From Telopea speciosissima (Eukaryota; Streptophyta; Magnoliopsida; Proteales; Proteaceae), in NCBI RefSeq assembly GCF_018873765.1, contig NC_057924.1:620001-684000 (forward strand): DNA of 64,000 nt, read 5' to 3'. Below the pieces are notes generated by a model. It was not told the origin of the DNA and made no database searches. It worked only from the letters and a program-made list of their open reading frames with translations. Below are positions 36,301-48,200 of the stretch, in pieces. A program made the position numbers and the translations under genes. The stretch's first letter is position 1; each line of letters starts with the position of its first letter.

Positions 36301-37699
36301 GCGTGAGAATAAAGCTTGGTCTACAGAATGACCAAAATACACGGCATTTTCCGTTAGATTGGGATATTTGATCTCGAGATTCGCAAAGTGTTTCATCCCG
36401 ATTGGATGCCAATTGAAAGTATTTTTCGGGGAAGTGTTTCATGTGGGGGAGCGAGGGTTTACTTTTTGGGGAAGTGTTTCTTATGGGGGAACGTGGTCCC
36501 TGTGCGTGCTTAGGGAACCAATAGAAGAGTATGTGGAAGCATCAGGTAGGTGGTCATTTTCACCTTCAGGGGGGTGGGATGATCATTTTGCCCCTTCTAT
36601 GTCTGAGGGTGAGTAGTACACTCCCCCTTCCCCCAAGAAACATTTTTCTTTATTATCCCTTTTCTTTGTAAAAAAGAAAGGTTTTTTTTTTTTTGGGTAA
36701 GATTTAAAGGAGAAAGTTCAGGGTATGCTACACGGAAGCAAATCACTATAGCAGATTGGCTCGCTAACCTTGTACAGTCTCACTCAAAGATTGACCTTTG
36801 TATAGAATCCCCCCCCCCCAACTATCTCCGGCATCTAATTTACAAAGATGCCGTTGGCCACTTATACCAAAGGATTTAAATCCCCCTTTTATTAATCAAT
36901 TCTATCCTTTTCTCAAAAAAAAAAAAAAAGGAAAAAAAACACAGCCCTACGTCTGTGTCTCTCTTCTTCATGTGAAATAACCTTGCTGCCCTCTTATATA
37001 TGATACCATTTTATTACACCAAATTAATGCACTCCCCCCCATGTGCCGCTTACTTAGAGAACACTCTATCCTTAAGTAAAGAGTTTCTTAATTTTCTCTT
37101 TTTCTTCTCCTCCTCCAATTTCTATATCAGATTTGAATCATATACGGGGATGTCTCTTGTGGGCTATGGAGAATTGGAGATCCACCTTGATCCGGCATAC
37201 ATTCATTTCTATAAAATTCGTACAAGACCTGGGGCAGGATTTTTAAAAGCCTGTGGACTAATTTAAAATTATGATATCAAATTATTTGTAAAATAAAAAA
37301 AATGGATTGACAGTTTTTGTGTGGGAGCGTGGCCCTTATGTGTGCACGAGGGCCAATGAGAGTACACACATTTGCATTATGGGGGGTAGGGGCGGGATTT
37401 CTTCCTTTCATGGGGGGCTGATGGTGATTTTGCCAACGACCCCCCCCCCCCCACATCGATGCCATGGACGACTCTATCCCACAGAGAACTTTTCTCCAAA
37501 AAATATTTAAAGAAGAATCAATCCATCCTTCAATTAATGCACTATACATTGACAATCAATCCAAACTTCTACTTCTTCTCATCCATGCTTTTGAACACCT
37601 TGGAATCCTTACTAAAGACCCCTGATTTCTAACTCCTGTGTGCATCCTAAAACACCATGACACAAACATGCAACAAGAAAGTGGGAGTTATAAAATACA
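36301..37699. other. Intergenic region between PHL7-like A and B, with two MITE-like blocks
   Basis: Blocks at about 36430-36640 and 37310-37510 share words (GGGAGCG, TGTGCG, CCAATAGA/CCAATGAGA, GATTTTGCC or CATTTTGCC, long C or G runs) with each other and, inverted, with 54920-55090. They are probably copies of a dispersed MITE-like family. The PHL7-like A promoter lies at its left end. No gene. Confidence 0.35.
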
Positions 37700-38290
37700 G
37701 CCGAGGCCCAACCTGCACTCACAAGTCACAGGGGATGCTCAAAGGGAGTAGGAGGATAGCACTAGCATCTTGAGCAAGAAAGATAGAATTAATCAGATTT
37801 TGATTCCAGCTACCGTCAGATTTTAGATCACTAACCTTAAAAAACCAAATGAATGGGACACACTCTGTCGGGAATTGTAATAAAATTCTCCATGGGTTGT
37901 ACTCAAGGATCATTCCAAATAGAGATACTCCCTCCATCCTCAACCCAATTCCAAATAGGTGAAGAAAGCTTTGTTGCGGCATGTGAACTCCTTCAAAATA
38001 GAAGCCCCGCAAAGTGGGCGGATTTGTAAGAAGCCTCCAAACCAATTTAAGTAACACAGCTTTATTATGGTAATAAGTACCACGAAAACCTAATCCACCC
38101 AAAGAGTTTGACTGAGTCGATCAGGAGAGGATGGAACATTTATGTTCCCCTTGATCACACCCTTTCCAAAAGGCTGAGTTAATAGAATCAAGAGTTTTAC
38201 AAACATTTTGAGAGAACAGAAATTTAACATAAACTTAATTAAGGTGGACCAACCAGCTTGAGACAACAGAGAGTGTGTGTGTGCGTGTGT
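37700..38290 (-). mobile_element. L1-type LINE fragment
   Basis: Degraded minus-strand text reads LSQAGWSTLIK near 38260, a GGLGFRGTYYHNKAVLLKLV block near 38060-38100 and WRLLTNP after it. These are the landmark words that follow the reverse transcriptase in plant L1 polyproteins. Frameshifts and lack of both ends show it is a fossil. Confidence 0.65.
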
Positions 38291-39200
38291 CATGTACAAG
38301 GCGTCAATGCCCGGAACCAGGAACCAGAAGCGCCAGAACCGGCCCGATTGACACCCTTAGAGCCTGCCCTGACATACTGAACACTCGACATGTCTTCTTC
38401 CTTTCATGATAAGGAGGTGTCTTTGTTTTTTTTTTTCCCCCCCTTTTCTTTTTAAAGCATTTCCTGGTAAAGAGGGTTGTCAATAGTAACTAGGCAATTG
38501 AAAATCATTTTGGATATCCTATGTGATAGAATGAATCCATTTTGATTGAAAATACACCTAAATATGCTATTCAAGGCATCCGAAACCATATCTACCATTC
38601 TCCATTAAACTTAACCATCTTGATCATGCATGCAGTTGTTAAGTCATGGTTATGATCAGGTAAAACACACATGCTACTGCCACCAAGTCATCGAATTCTA
38701 AAATATAATTGTTGACACAGTATTTTCATTTAGATGCTATGTTACATCTCAAGCTTCAATAGTTTCAGAGGATTGGAGTTAAATAGGTTAGTGCAGGTAT
38801 CAAGAAGCTGGGACTACAAGTTTATATATTTGATTGCATGTGCAATGCTACTCCCACTGACATTTATTGGCTATGGTCTGTCATGAGACGTTGAACAAAT
38901 CCACAGATGGCATCTATATTTTCATTGTCTTTGGAATTCTGTTCATGTGAGACAATCTTGCCTTACAACAAATTACAACACAGGGAGGCAAGGAAAGAAG
39001 GAAAGTCTGGAAGCCCAAAAAGTATCCTCCATCCTAATAACTAAAAACATGGAAAAGATACACCCAGTTTTTTTACCCCTAATGAATGATATCTTCTAAA
39101 ATTACATCTTTTCTAATTTTTCAAAAGCAGGAAGGTGAAGAGGAGCCCTGTATTGTATAAAACGGTGGAACACTGATCATACATCACTTCCCTGAACATT
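38291..39200. other. Intergenic, 3' flank of PHL7-like B
   Basis: A worn repeat with GGAACCAGGAACCAG and GATTGACACCC at 38310-38365, then AT-rich text including the probable 3' UTR of PHL7-like B (about 39000-39200). No gene. Confidence 0.35.
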
Positions 39201-42200
39201 TCAAGTCCGATCTTCATCACCAAAGAGTTTCCCAGACGAGGGATCTAAATGATCTCCAATCGATGAAACTGAACATGGTTGCCGGAAACCAGAACTCAAG
39301 CTTGATTCTAGTATCTGGTGTGTGAGTATAATCTCTGGTTTTGCACCTGCAGAACCCATGCTCAAGGGGTGTTGTTTAGCTGACCTCTTGCCTTTCGGGC
39401 TCATAGCTGGTGAACTGACATGGCAGCCAGAATCCGGTGTCAATGGTTCATGGTGGGATGAGAAAGACTCATCATAGGAGAGACTCTTTGCTGGTGCACA
39501 TTCCTTGGAAGCCTTGTCTTGGAGGGGAGACTCGGAAGTTGAAGCAGGAGTTGATGGGTCAGTCTTGTTGTCGGATTGTGGACAGCTGTGGCCAGAGGGT
39601 AGGGTAGGAAGCACAGAACCAGGCGCTTCCCCAAGAAAACCACCTAGCCGTTCTTGTTCTTCCATTATCTTCTTCAGGTACTTGCCTTGGGCTTCTATTC
39701 GTAACTGTAGCTGCCTCTGGACCTGTCATGAATTGATTCAAGAAAGATCAAGAGTTAACACTGCCAACCCAAGTCCTAATTAGACATGTACATGCCATAT
39801 GACACTTGAACACCACCTAAACATAAAGAAATATATTGCCATATCTTTGAATTTTTCAAAAGGGTAGCCAATCTACCATATACCTCCTACCCAAGGATGA
39901 ATGTTACGGAGGACGAACATGGCTTCATATTCCCCCCCACCCCCAATATAATCCCTCTGGTTCAAAAAACCTCTCTCTCTCTTTTATTGTTTATATAAAC
40001 CAAAAGGGGAGGATCATTCTTTCTTCAAGCTGTGTTACCTTGCTTCACCACATTGGAAATGGTTTATTTAACAGAGATGACCACAACAATCAACTCCAGC
40101 CAGCAGTACCCATAAAATTCACCACTTTTTCTATCACCAGTCGAGACAGGCTGTTGGCTCAGATGATAATGGCAATGCAGTCCATTGATTTTCAACATAA
40201 GAGATAGTATGTCATAGAATGGTAAGTCCACCTTCCCACACAAGCACCACTTGCATTTATGTGGACTCAGATGGTCCTTAAGGTCCAAAAAGCACTTATC
40301 ATTCGAACTTACTGTAAATAATAGAGTTCTTTAATGAAACCTATGGAGAGTTCATTTAGATTGTAATAGAAAATTTGGGGAGGGGGAACATATATATATA
40401 TATATCATTTAGAATGTACGCGAACATTGACAAAAATATACCTTTAGATAGTAAGAGAACATTTACAAAACTATCACTCTTTGGAAGACATGGGATTGAC
40501 CCTAAATTTGTCAAACATCCAACAGTAAAGGCAAAAGAAGGAAGAGTCAGCTATTTTACAGGCCAATTTTATAATCAACCTAACTGATACATCCTAACAC
40601 CCAACCAAGTGTACCCCACAGCTCTTTCAATGCCAGAGGTCAGCAATAGGAGACTCAATTGTATATGTGGATGATTTACTACAGATAACAAAGAACCAGG
40701 AAGGTTTTCTCATCTCCTAGAGAATTATTCCTTGGCATCCTCAATGAATATCTAATCTGTGAACACAATGGCTAACCAATCTTGGGACAGAATACTATCT
40801 TGGGCCTTGTTCTGGGCATATTTCCTTCAATCTTGGGACAGATACATATCTCACACATAATAAATTTGGATTCAAGAATAAATTGGAATGAGAAAAATTC
40901 GGTTGAAAACGATTTTCCAGTCTATAAAAGGATCAATTTTAGTTCCCCACCCCCCCCCCTCCCAAAAAAAAAGTGTGCAAAAAAGTCAGGAACGAATTAA
41001 TTGGGGGTATTACACGTTAACATTTCAAAAGTACAGGCCCAAAATAATGGGTCCTTTCTCTAATTTTCCCTTGGGTTTCTACCATTTTGTAAATAGTCCA
41101 TTCTAAAGAGACCAAATTATTCATTCATGCAATTCAGACTAACAAGAACCCATGGTTTTAAAAACTGAACCAGCCATCAATCAATTTAGATGTCCAGTTG
41201 TGGTTCTTCCCCGTTTAACCATTGGTCTTGGCCCAAAAAGGGGGTCTGAGTGTCTGACCAGGTCACAGGAACAATTTTTGGTGGGTGGTTTTGGTCTAGC
41301 CAGGTTCAGCAGATTGATCGACTCCAGTTTTTAAAAATATACTTAGTATGGTAGTAAGGAACCACCAAATGCCTCCTCACTATTTTATACCTCATTATCA
41401 TTAGAAAGATTTAAGTTGATAAAACACATTCAGAGGATTTGAAGTAAACTGCAAAGACCTTATTTTCCCTGTGTTTGGGGTACATAACAGGCATGGTAGG
41501 AAGTGCATAAGGTATCAGGCTTTGCTGATTTTCCAAATAATTCTCTCAAATTTAGCGTTCCAACTATTCGACAACATTTTAAAAAACATGGGGAGAAAAG
41601 GGAGAAATGGGAAACAGTACTACTTATGACCTCCTATCACTTCATATCGTCAACATACAGATGGTACTTCAATGCCAAAAACTTTTGGGTTTTTTGATAG
41701 GTGATGATATCTTCATTTCTTTTTCTTTTTCTTTTTCTTTTTCTTTTTGGGGGGGGGGTTGAATGGGGAGATTTGGCGCAGGAATTGAATTTTTGAGCCA
41801 TTCTAAAGATATTCAAGGTATCAGGTTGAGGGTGAATTGCTTGAGGAAAATGATAATTGGGTGGATAATGTTGATATTGGACGGGTAGAAGTGAGGCCTT
41901 CTGGCTCAGGCGGTAAGGTGATGTCCCTATTGGAGAAAACCATACATTATATGGAAATCCTAAATGAAAAGAAATGAAAGGAGCTTAGCAGTTTGGAACT
42001 TGGAAGAAGTATTTTTTTGTAGGAAGTAAATATCATTAGTGGCACAAATGCACAGCCAATAGCATCCCATTGGAACGGGTGTTGAATTTTAGAGCAATCC
42101 TAACTTCTAAGAATGTTCAAGGTGGTGCCTGGTTTGAGAGTGAATTGGTTGAAGATTACAAAAATTTTAGTAGTATACCAGTCTATCTATGTCCATCTTT

Positions 42201-45200
42201 CTTACCTCAGCTTCAGTAACGGACAAAGTAATCTGGAAGTTTCTCCAGGATGGTGTGGAGAGTGGAGAAAAAAGGGGTATTTTTAAAGTTTTGAACCTGT
42301 TAAATCGAACTTCATGTGTAAGCGAAGAATAAGAGAAGGATAGGTGGTTTGGGGTGCATTCATATGAAAAAGGCCCCTTCCCCAAAAAAAAAAAAGAGGT
42401 TGTGAAGAAACAGTAACAAGGCCACATTTCCTTGTAAAGATATATGCAAGTATAGAACTGTACCAGATCAGAACACTAGATAACCAGAGCCGAGAGGGTG
42501 GAGAAGAGGAGAGATGAAGAAGAGGGACGAAGAAGAGGGACAGGGACTGTTTAGAGCCTAATGATCGAACTTAAAGTCCCTCGCTCCCTACCTTTATTTA
42601 TATCTCAGATTACAATACAAAGGACTCCTAATCATATAAGGATCCACAAACATAGACACAATAGGAAAACAGAAACTGAACTAATCCTAGTTATAACCAC
42701 AATAAGAAAGGAGCCATATAGGGTAATCTCGATTAGGACATTGGAATATCCTAATCGAGATTCCCCTCAGCCCTATATGCTTGATATACTTCAACAGTAA
42801 CTTTTAATGGGGCTGGGGATTCTAATAAGGTGCCTGGGACTCATGAGGTAGGCATTTGGAAGAATAAAATTATGTTCCATGAGGAGTGTGTGCCAATGAC
42901 TGCTGAGAGGTAATCATTCTCAGATCTGAGATTGGGAGAATAAATGGACTGGGGATCAGAAGTTACGCATGATGACCTCTAGATAGAAAGGGGTTATGAT
43001 GGACTAGATGATTGTGCGCTCACAATGATTCTATTGTTGGGAGAACTGTGTATGGAAAGTAAAATAAATCTCTTGGACTGAATTAAACAATACGCCAACC
43101 TAGAAGCCACTAAATATTTATGTTGTTTTGTTGGTGGAAGATTCAATAAGATGGAGAACAGTGCTAAAAGGGTAGAATTCAGTCAGATCATATTTTTAAG
43201 GGAAAATTACACTGCCACCCCCTGAGGTTTGCACTAAATACAGAGCGACCCCCTGTTTTTCTAAATTATACAGCCGCACCCCCTGAGTTCCCACTCCGTT
43301 AGTTAGATGTTACGGTGTTAGTTAAGTTTGCCATCAAATGACTAATATACCCCTTTCAGGGTGTGAGCTTACCATTTTGCCCATAGGGCATCCCTAACTT
43401 CACACCCCACCCTTCCCCTGTTACTCGAATCAGAAAGAGGTTTGTTGCAGGGATCATGTCACTGCCAATATCCTATAGTCTGTGTCAGATTGATGACTCC
43501 GGTGGAGCGACAACATATTTGAACCCTCAAGAGATGGTGACCCATTAACCATTTGGCGGAGAACTTTCTCCGTTGGAGAAGATGGTCTTGGAACTCTCAT
43601 CAATTCAACTCCGATCAGCCCAGGAGTTTGGGGAGAACTTTCTCTGTTGGAGCTGAAGTGGCTGTGAGAACCAACTATGAATCATATCCGGTTTTGATAG
43701 TTCTGTTCAGTACTCTTGGTCTGAAACCCTTTTTTTTTGCTTGGGAAGATGCCTGCACCTCGGGTTTTTGGAACTTACTGATCCTAACACTTTGAACTAA
43801 ATCATCTCATTCCTCATTTAATCATAAAGAACACTGAATTGGTTCTTTCTTTTTTTTTTTTCCATTTACGGTGCTCAAAATCATAAGAGAACGGGGTTTA
43901 AAGTACAATGATTCCGGCATCATACTCCCAGAACTAAATTCTCAACAGAATCCGAAGAACCATCCTTTTGACTCTGACATTTCATCTTTATTTCAACTAT
44001 GCCATCAAAGAACAAAAAGAATACTCGCCCAGAGTTTAAACAAAGGAATCTTTCAGGTTCTGTTCTAACAGAAGAGTGATTAACAGAGGGTTTGTCGGAA
44101 CTCCTTCAGCAGAACTATGTCTGGTCCAATATCTTGATCGAAGGTAGGGCTTTCATACGCCATTGGAACCCTGGAGTTTCTTTCCCCAAGCCCTCCTCTG
44201 TTGCGAGCAAGTAAACCAGTTCCAGGTCTAGTTTCACCTGTACCGCCAGAAGCAACTTCAGGTGTGTTAATCTGATGCATCGAATACTGTTTCACCAGAT
44301 TGTTACTTGGGTTTCATAGGACTGAAGTATAGTGACATTCTCCCAAAATCTGGGCCCCATCAGAGTGCTGTGGAGGAAGATCCAACTCCCATCATGTTTG
44401 GGTTTTCCGCCTCTGATTTATTGTAGAGGTTGAATTAAGAGTATGACGGTGATGAACCAGAAATCAGTTCTGGATAGTTTAATGGCGTAACCACCAAGAA
44501 GAACAACGGTTGCCCAGATGAATCCCATAGCTCCTAAAGCAGTGGCCAATTTCTCAAGAAGTGCAAGTTGAAGAGCGAATAGAGTTATCTACTTCTCTGG
44601 TGCATTGACATTTGGTTTTGACGGAGAACCAGGGTCTACATTACTGCTGTCTGAGGGTTCAAATATGTTGTCGCTTCCACCGGTTCAGTACTCTTGGTCT
44701 GAAACCCTTTTTTTTTGCTTGGGAAGATGCCTGCACCTCGGGTTTTTGGAACTTACTGATCCTAACACTTTGAACTAAATCATCTCATTCCTCATTTAAT
44801 CATAAAGAACACTGAATTGGTTCTTTCTTTCTTTTTTTTCCATTTACGGTGCTCAAAATCATAAGAGAACGGGGTTTAAAGTACAATGATTCCGGCATCA
44901 TACTCCCAGAACTAAATTCTCAACAGAATCAAGAACCATCCTTTTGACTCTGACATTTCATCTTTATTTCAAATATGCCATCAAAGAACAAAAAGAATAC
45001 TCGCCCAGAGTTTAAACAAAGGAATCTTTCAGGTTCTGTTCTAACAGAAGAGTGATTAACAGAGGGTTTGTCGGAACTCCTTCAGCAGAACTATGTCTGG
45101 TCCAATATCTTGATCGAAGGTAGGGCTTTCATACGCCATTGGAACCCTGGAGTTTCTTTCCCAAGCCCTCCTCTGTTGCGAGCAAGTAAACCAGTTCCAG

Positions 45201-48200
45201 GTCTAGTTTCACCTGTACCGCCAGAAGCAACTTCAGGTGTGTTAATCTGATGCATCGAGTACTGTTTCACCAGATTGTTACTTGGGTTTCATAGGACTGA
45301 AGTATAGTGACATTCTCCCAAAATCTGGGCCCCATCAGAGTGCTGTGGAGGAAGATCCAACTCCCATCATGTTTGGGTTTTCCGCCTCTGATTTATTGTA
45401 GAGGTTGAATTAAGAGTATGACGGTGATGAACCAGAAATCAGTTCTGGATAGTTTAATGGCGTAACCACCAAGAAGAACAACGGTTGCCCAGATGAATCC
45501 CATAGCTCCTAAAGCAGTGGCCAATTTCTCAAGAAGTGCAAGTTGAAGAGCGAATAGAGTTATCTACTTCTCTGGTGCATTGACATTTGGTTTTGACGGA
45601 GAACCAGGGTCTACATTACTGCTGTCTGAGGGTTCAAATATGTTGTCGCTTCCACCGGTTCAGTACTCTTGGTCTGAAACCCTTTTTTTTTGCTTGGGAA
45701 GATGCCTGCACCTCGGGTTTTTGGAACTTACTGATCCTAACACTTTGAACTAAATCATCTCATTCCTCATTTAATCATAAAGAACACTGAATTGGTTCTT
45801 TCTTTTTTTTTTTTCCATTTACGGTGCTCAAAATCATAAGAGAACGGGGTTTAAAGTACAATGATTCCGGCATCATACTCCCAGAACTAAATTCTCAACA
45901 GAATCCGAAGAACCATCCTTTTGACTCTGACATTTCATCTTTATTTCAAATATGCCATCAAAGAACAAAAAGAATACTCGCCCAGAGTTTAAACAAAGGA
46001 ATCTTTCAGGTTCTGTTCTAACAGAAGAGTGATTAACAGAGGGTTTGTCGGAACTCCTTCAGCAGAACTATGTCTGGTCCAATATCTTGATCGAAGGTAG
46101 GGCTTTCATACGCCATTGGAACCCTGGAGTTTCTTTCCCCAAGCCCTCCTCTGTTGCGAGCAAGTAAACCAGTTCCAGGTCTAGTTTCACCTGTACCGCC
46201 AGAAGCAACTTCAGGTGTGTTAATCTGATGCATCGAGTACTGTTTCACCAGATTGTTACTTGGGTTTCATAGGACTGAAGTATAGTGACATTCTCCCAAA
46301 ATCTGGGCCCCATCAGAGTGCTGTGGAGGAAGATCCAACTCCCATCATGTTTGGGTTTTCCGCCTCTGATTTATTGTAGAGGTTGAATTAAGAGTATGAC
46401 GGTGATGAACCAGAAATCAGTTCTGGATGGTTTAATGGCGTAACCACCAAGAAGAACAACGGTTGCCCAGATGAATCCCATAGCTCCTAAAGCAGTGGCC
46501 AATTTCTCAAGAAGTGCAAGTTGAAGAGCAAATAGAGTTATCTACTTCTCTGGTGCATTGACATTTGGTTTTGACGGAGAACCAGAGTTTACATTACTGC
46601 TGTCTGAGGGTTCAAATATGTTGTCGCTTCCACCGGAGTCATCAATCTGACACAGATTATAGGATATTGGCAGTGAAACGGTCCCCGCAACCTGCAACGA
46701 TTCTCTTCCTTCAAACCCTAAACCCTCTTTCTGATTCGAGTAGGGCGGTGTGAAGTTAGGGATTCCCTATGGGCAAAATGGTAAGCTCACACCCTGAAAT
46801 GGGTATATTAGTCATTTGAGGGCAAACTTAACCAACACCGTAACACCTAACTAACGGAGTGGGAACTCAGGGGGTACAGCTGTATAATTTAGAAACATAG
46901 GGGGTCGCTCTGTATTTAGTACAAACCTCAGGGGGTGGCAGCGTAATTTTCCCTATTTTTAACTTTGTATGTGATTACATATCAGAGATCAGCATATGGC
47001 ATGTACATAGAAGACAAGGCCACACTTAGTGGCTGTGTCTGCATGGATTTTGATCCTTCAAGAAGCTCCTTACTCTCAAGCATTTTAACAAGGCTGCAGA
47101 AATTATACATCACAAGTCAATCATGTGAGCTGGTAGTGGCTGAGGTCTTGTTTAATTATTTCAGCTTGTTTGGTTTGGGTTGGCAACCCCCCCCCCTCTT
47201 TTCTTCTGCTCTTAATTATATTTTGTATAGTGGCTACATACTTGTATATGCAGCCCACCCCCACCCCCCCCACCCCAAAGAAATAATGAGAGTCTACAGT
47301 TGTCTCCAATAAAAAAGAGAAAAACCCGAATTATTTCCAGAGAAACCAAAACTAAAAGAAATTCTAAATATTATTCTCTCTTTCATTTTATTGCATTTTC
47401 AGGCCAACCAATTTAGCCTCATGGTCCCATCATTTGCCATACACAAGCTTATGTATTGGGAATTATGAAGCTTTTGTAAAAATCTCAAATAGACGGGGAA
47501 TCACTATATTTTTTTTAAAAAAATCTTAGCAAGCAGCACACATTTACCTCTCCTCTTACTCCTTAGTCCTTACCAAGTCAGTTTAAAAAATAAGTGACTA
47601 ATTTCCACTTTTAAAGAAATCATGGAACTTGGACAAAAACATGGTCCTCCAAGAAGTGACAAATTGGTACCCAAAAAGGGGGGGTGTTTGGAAGCGACAA
47701 ACTGACAGCCCATAACAACAACTAACTATTAAATGTATACTACCTCAATTGTTTTGAATATGTTGCTTTTCAGGCAGCTGTATACTGATCTATGCTTTTC
47801 TGTATGAATACTTATATAAAATAAAATATCACACTAGTCAAAGTGCATAACAAAATTTTCAGTCACTTTGTCTGATACTTAGAATCCAGCTTAAGGAAGA
47901 ATTTTTGTGTCAAGTTACAAATTTGTAACCTAAGAGCATTTTAGCCTTTTTGGCTGACTATGTTATACTCCACTTAAGCATATTTCTGCCCTCAAACTTC
48001 AGGAATTTGTACGGGTTCACCAAGTAAGAATTACAGAATACAAATCATAACAATATATCTATTTTGAAAAGGTGCTTCTACAAATTATAAGTTGAAAGAC
48101 TTGCCTCTAATTGCTCATGCAGCCGCTTTTGCACTTCCATCTGTAGCTTGAGTGCTTCTGTTATTTGTATACCACTACAGACACAAAGATTCCACATTAT

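Larger units (their letters stand above)
43200..46953. mobile_element. Pack-MULE-like Mutator element, 3754 bp
   Basis: The ends are GGGAAAATTAC at 43200 and GTAATTTTCCC at 46953. The long terminal inverted repeats are 43200-43529 and about 46605-46953, roughly 330-350 bp each and diverged by substitutions and small indels. A perfect 9-bp target duplication TATTTTTAA flanks it (43191-43199 and 46954-46962), the size that marks Mutator-like elements. There is no transposase. The inside is three tandem units containing a fragment of a plant membrane-protein gene, which makes it a Pack-MULE. It lies in intron 5 of PHL7-like B. The captured fragment reads on the minus strand, the same as the host gene. 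Confidence 0.88.

Noticed and set aside
39440-39783. Shadow ORFs over the PHL7-like B last exon
   Set aside because: They overlap the exon read in the correct frame on the minus strand.
42463-42796. Definite solo LTR
   Set aside because: One end looks right (TGTTGAAG on minus), but the other end and the target duplication do not match, so it is left as a possibility within the intron entry.
43871-46248. Identical short ORFs (65 and 71 codons) repeated in the array
   Set aside because: They recur because the unit is tandemly repeated. They lack a start context or family match, and the recognisable captured fragment lies in another frame with stops.
43706-46636. CRISPR-like or satellite array
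   Set aside because: Only three units of nearly 1 kb with no spacers, bounded by Mutator-type TIRs.
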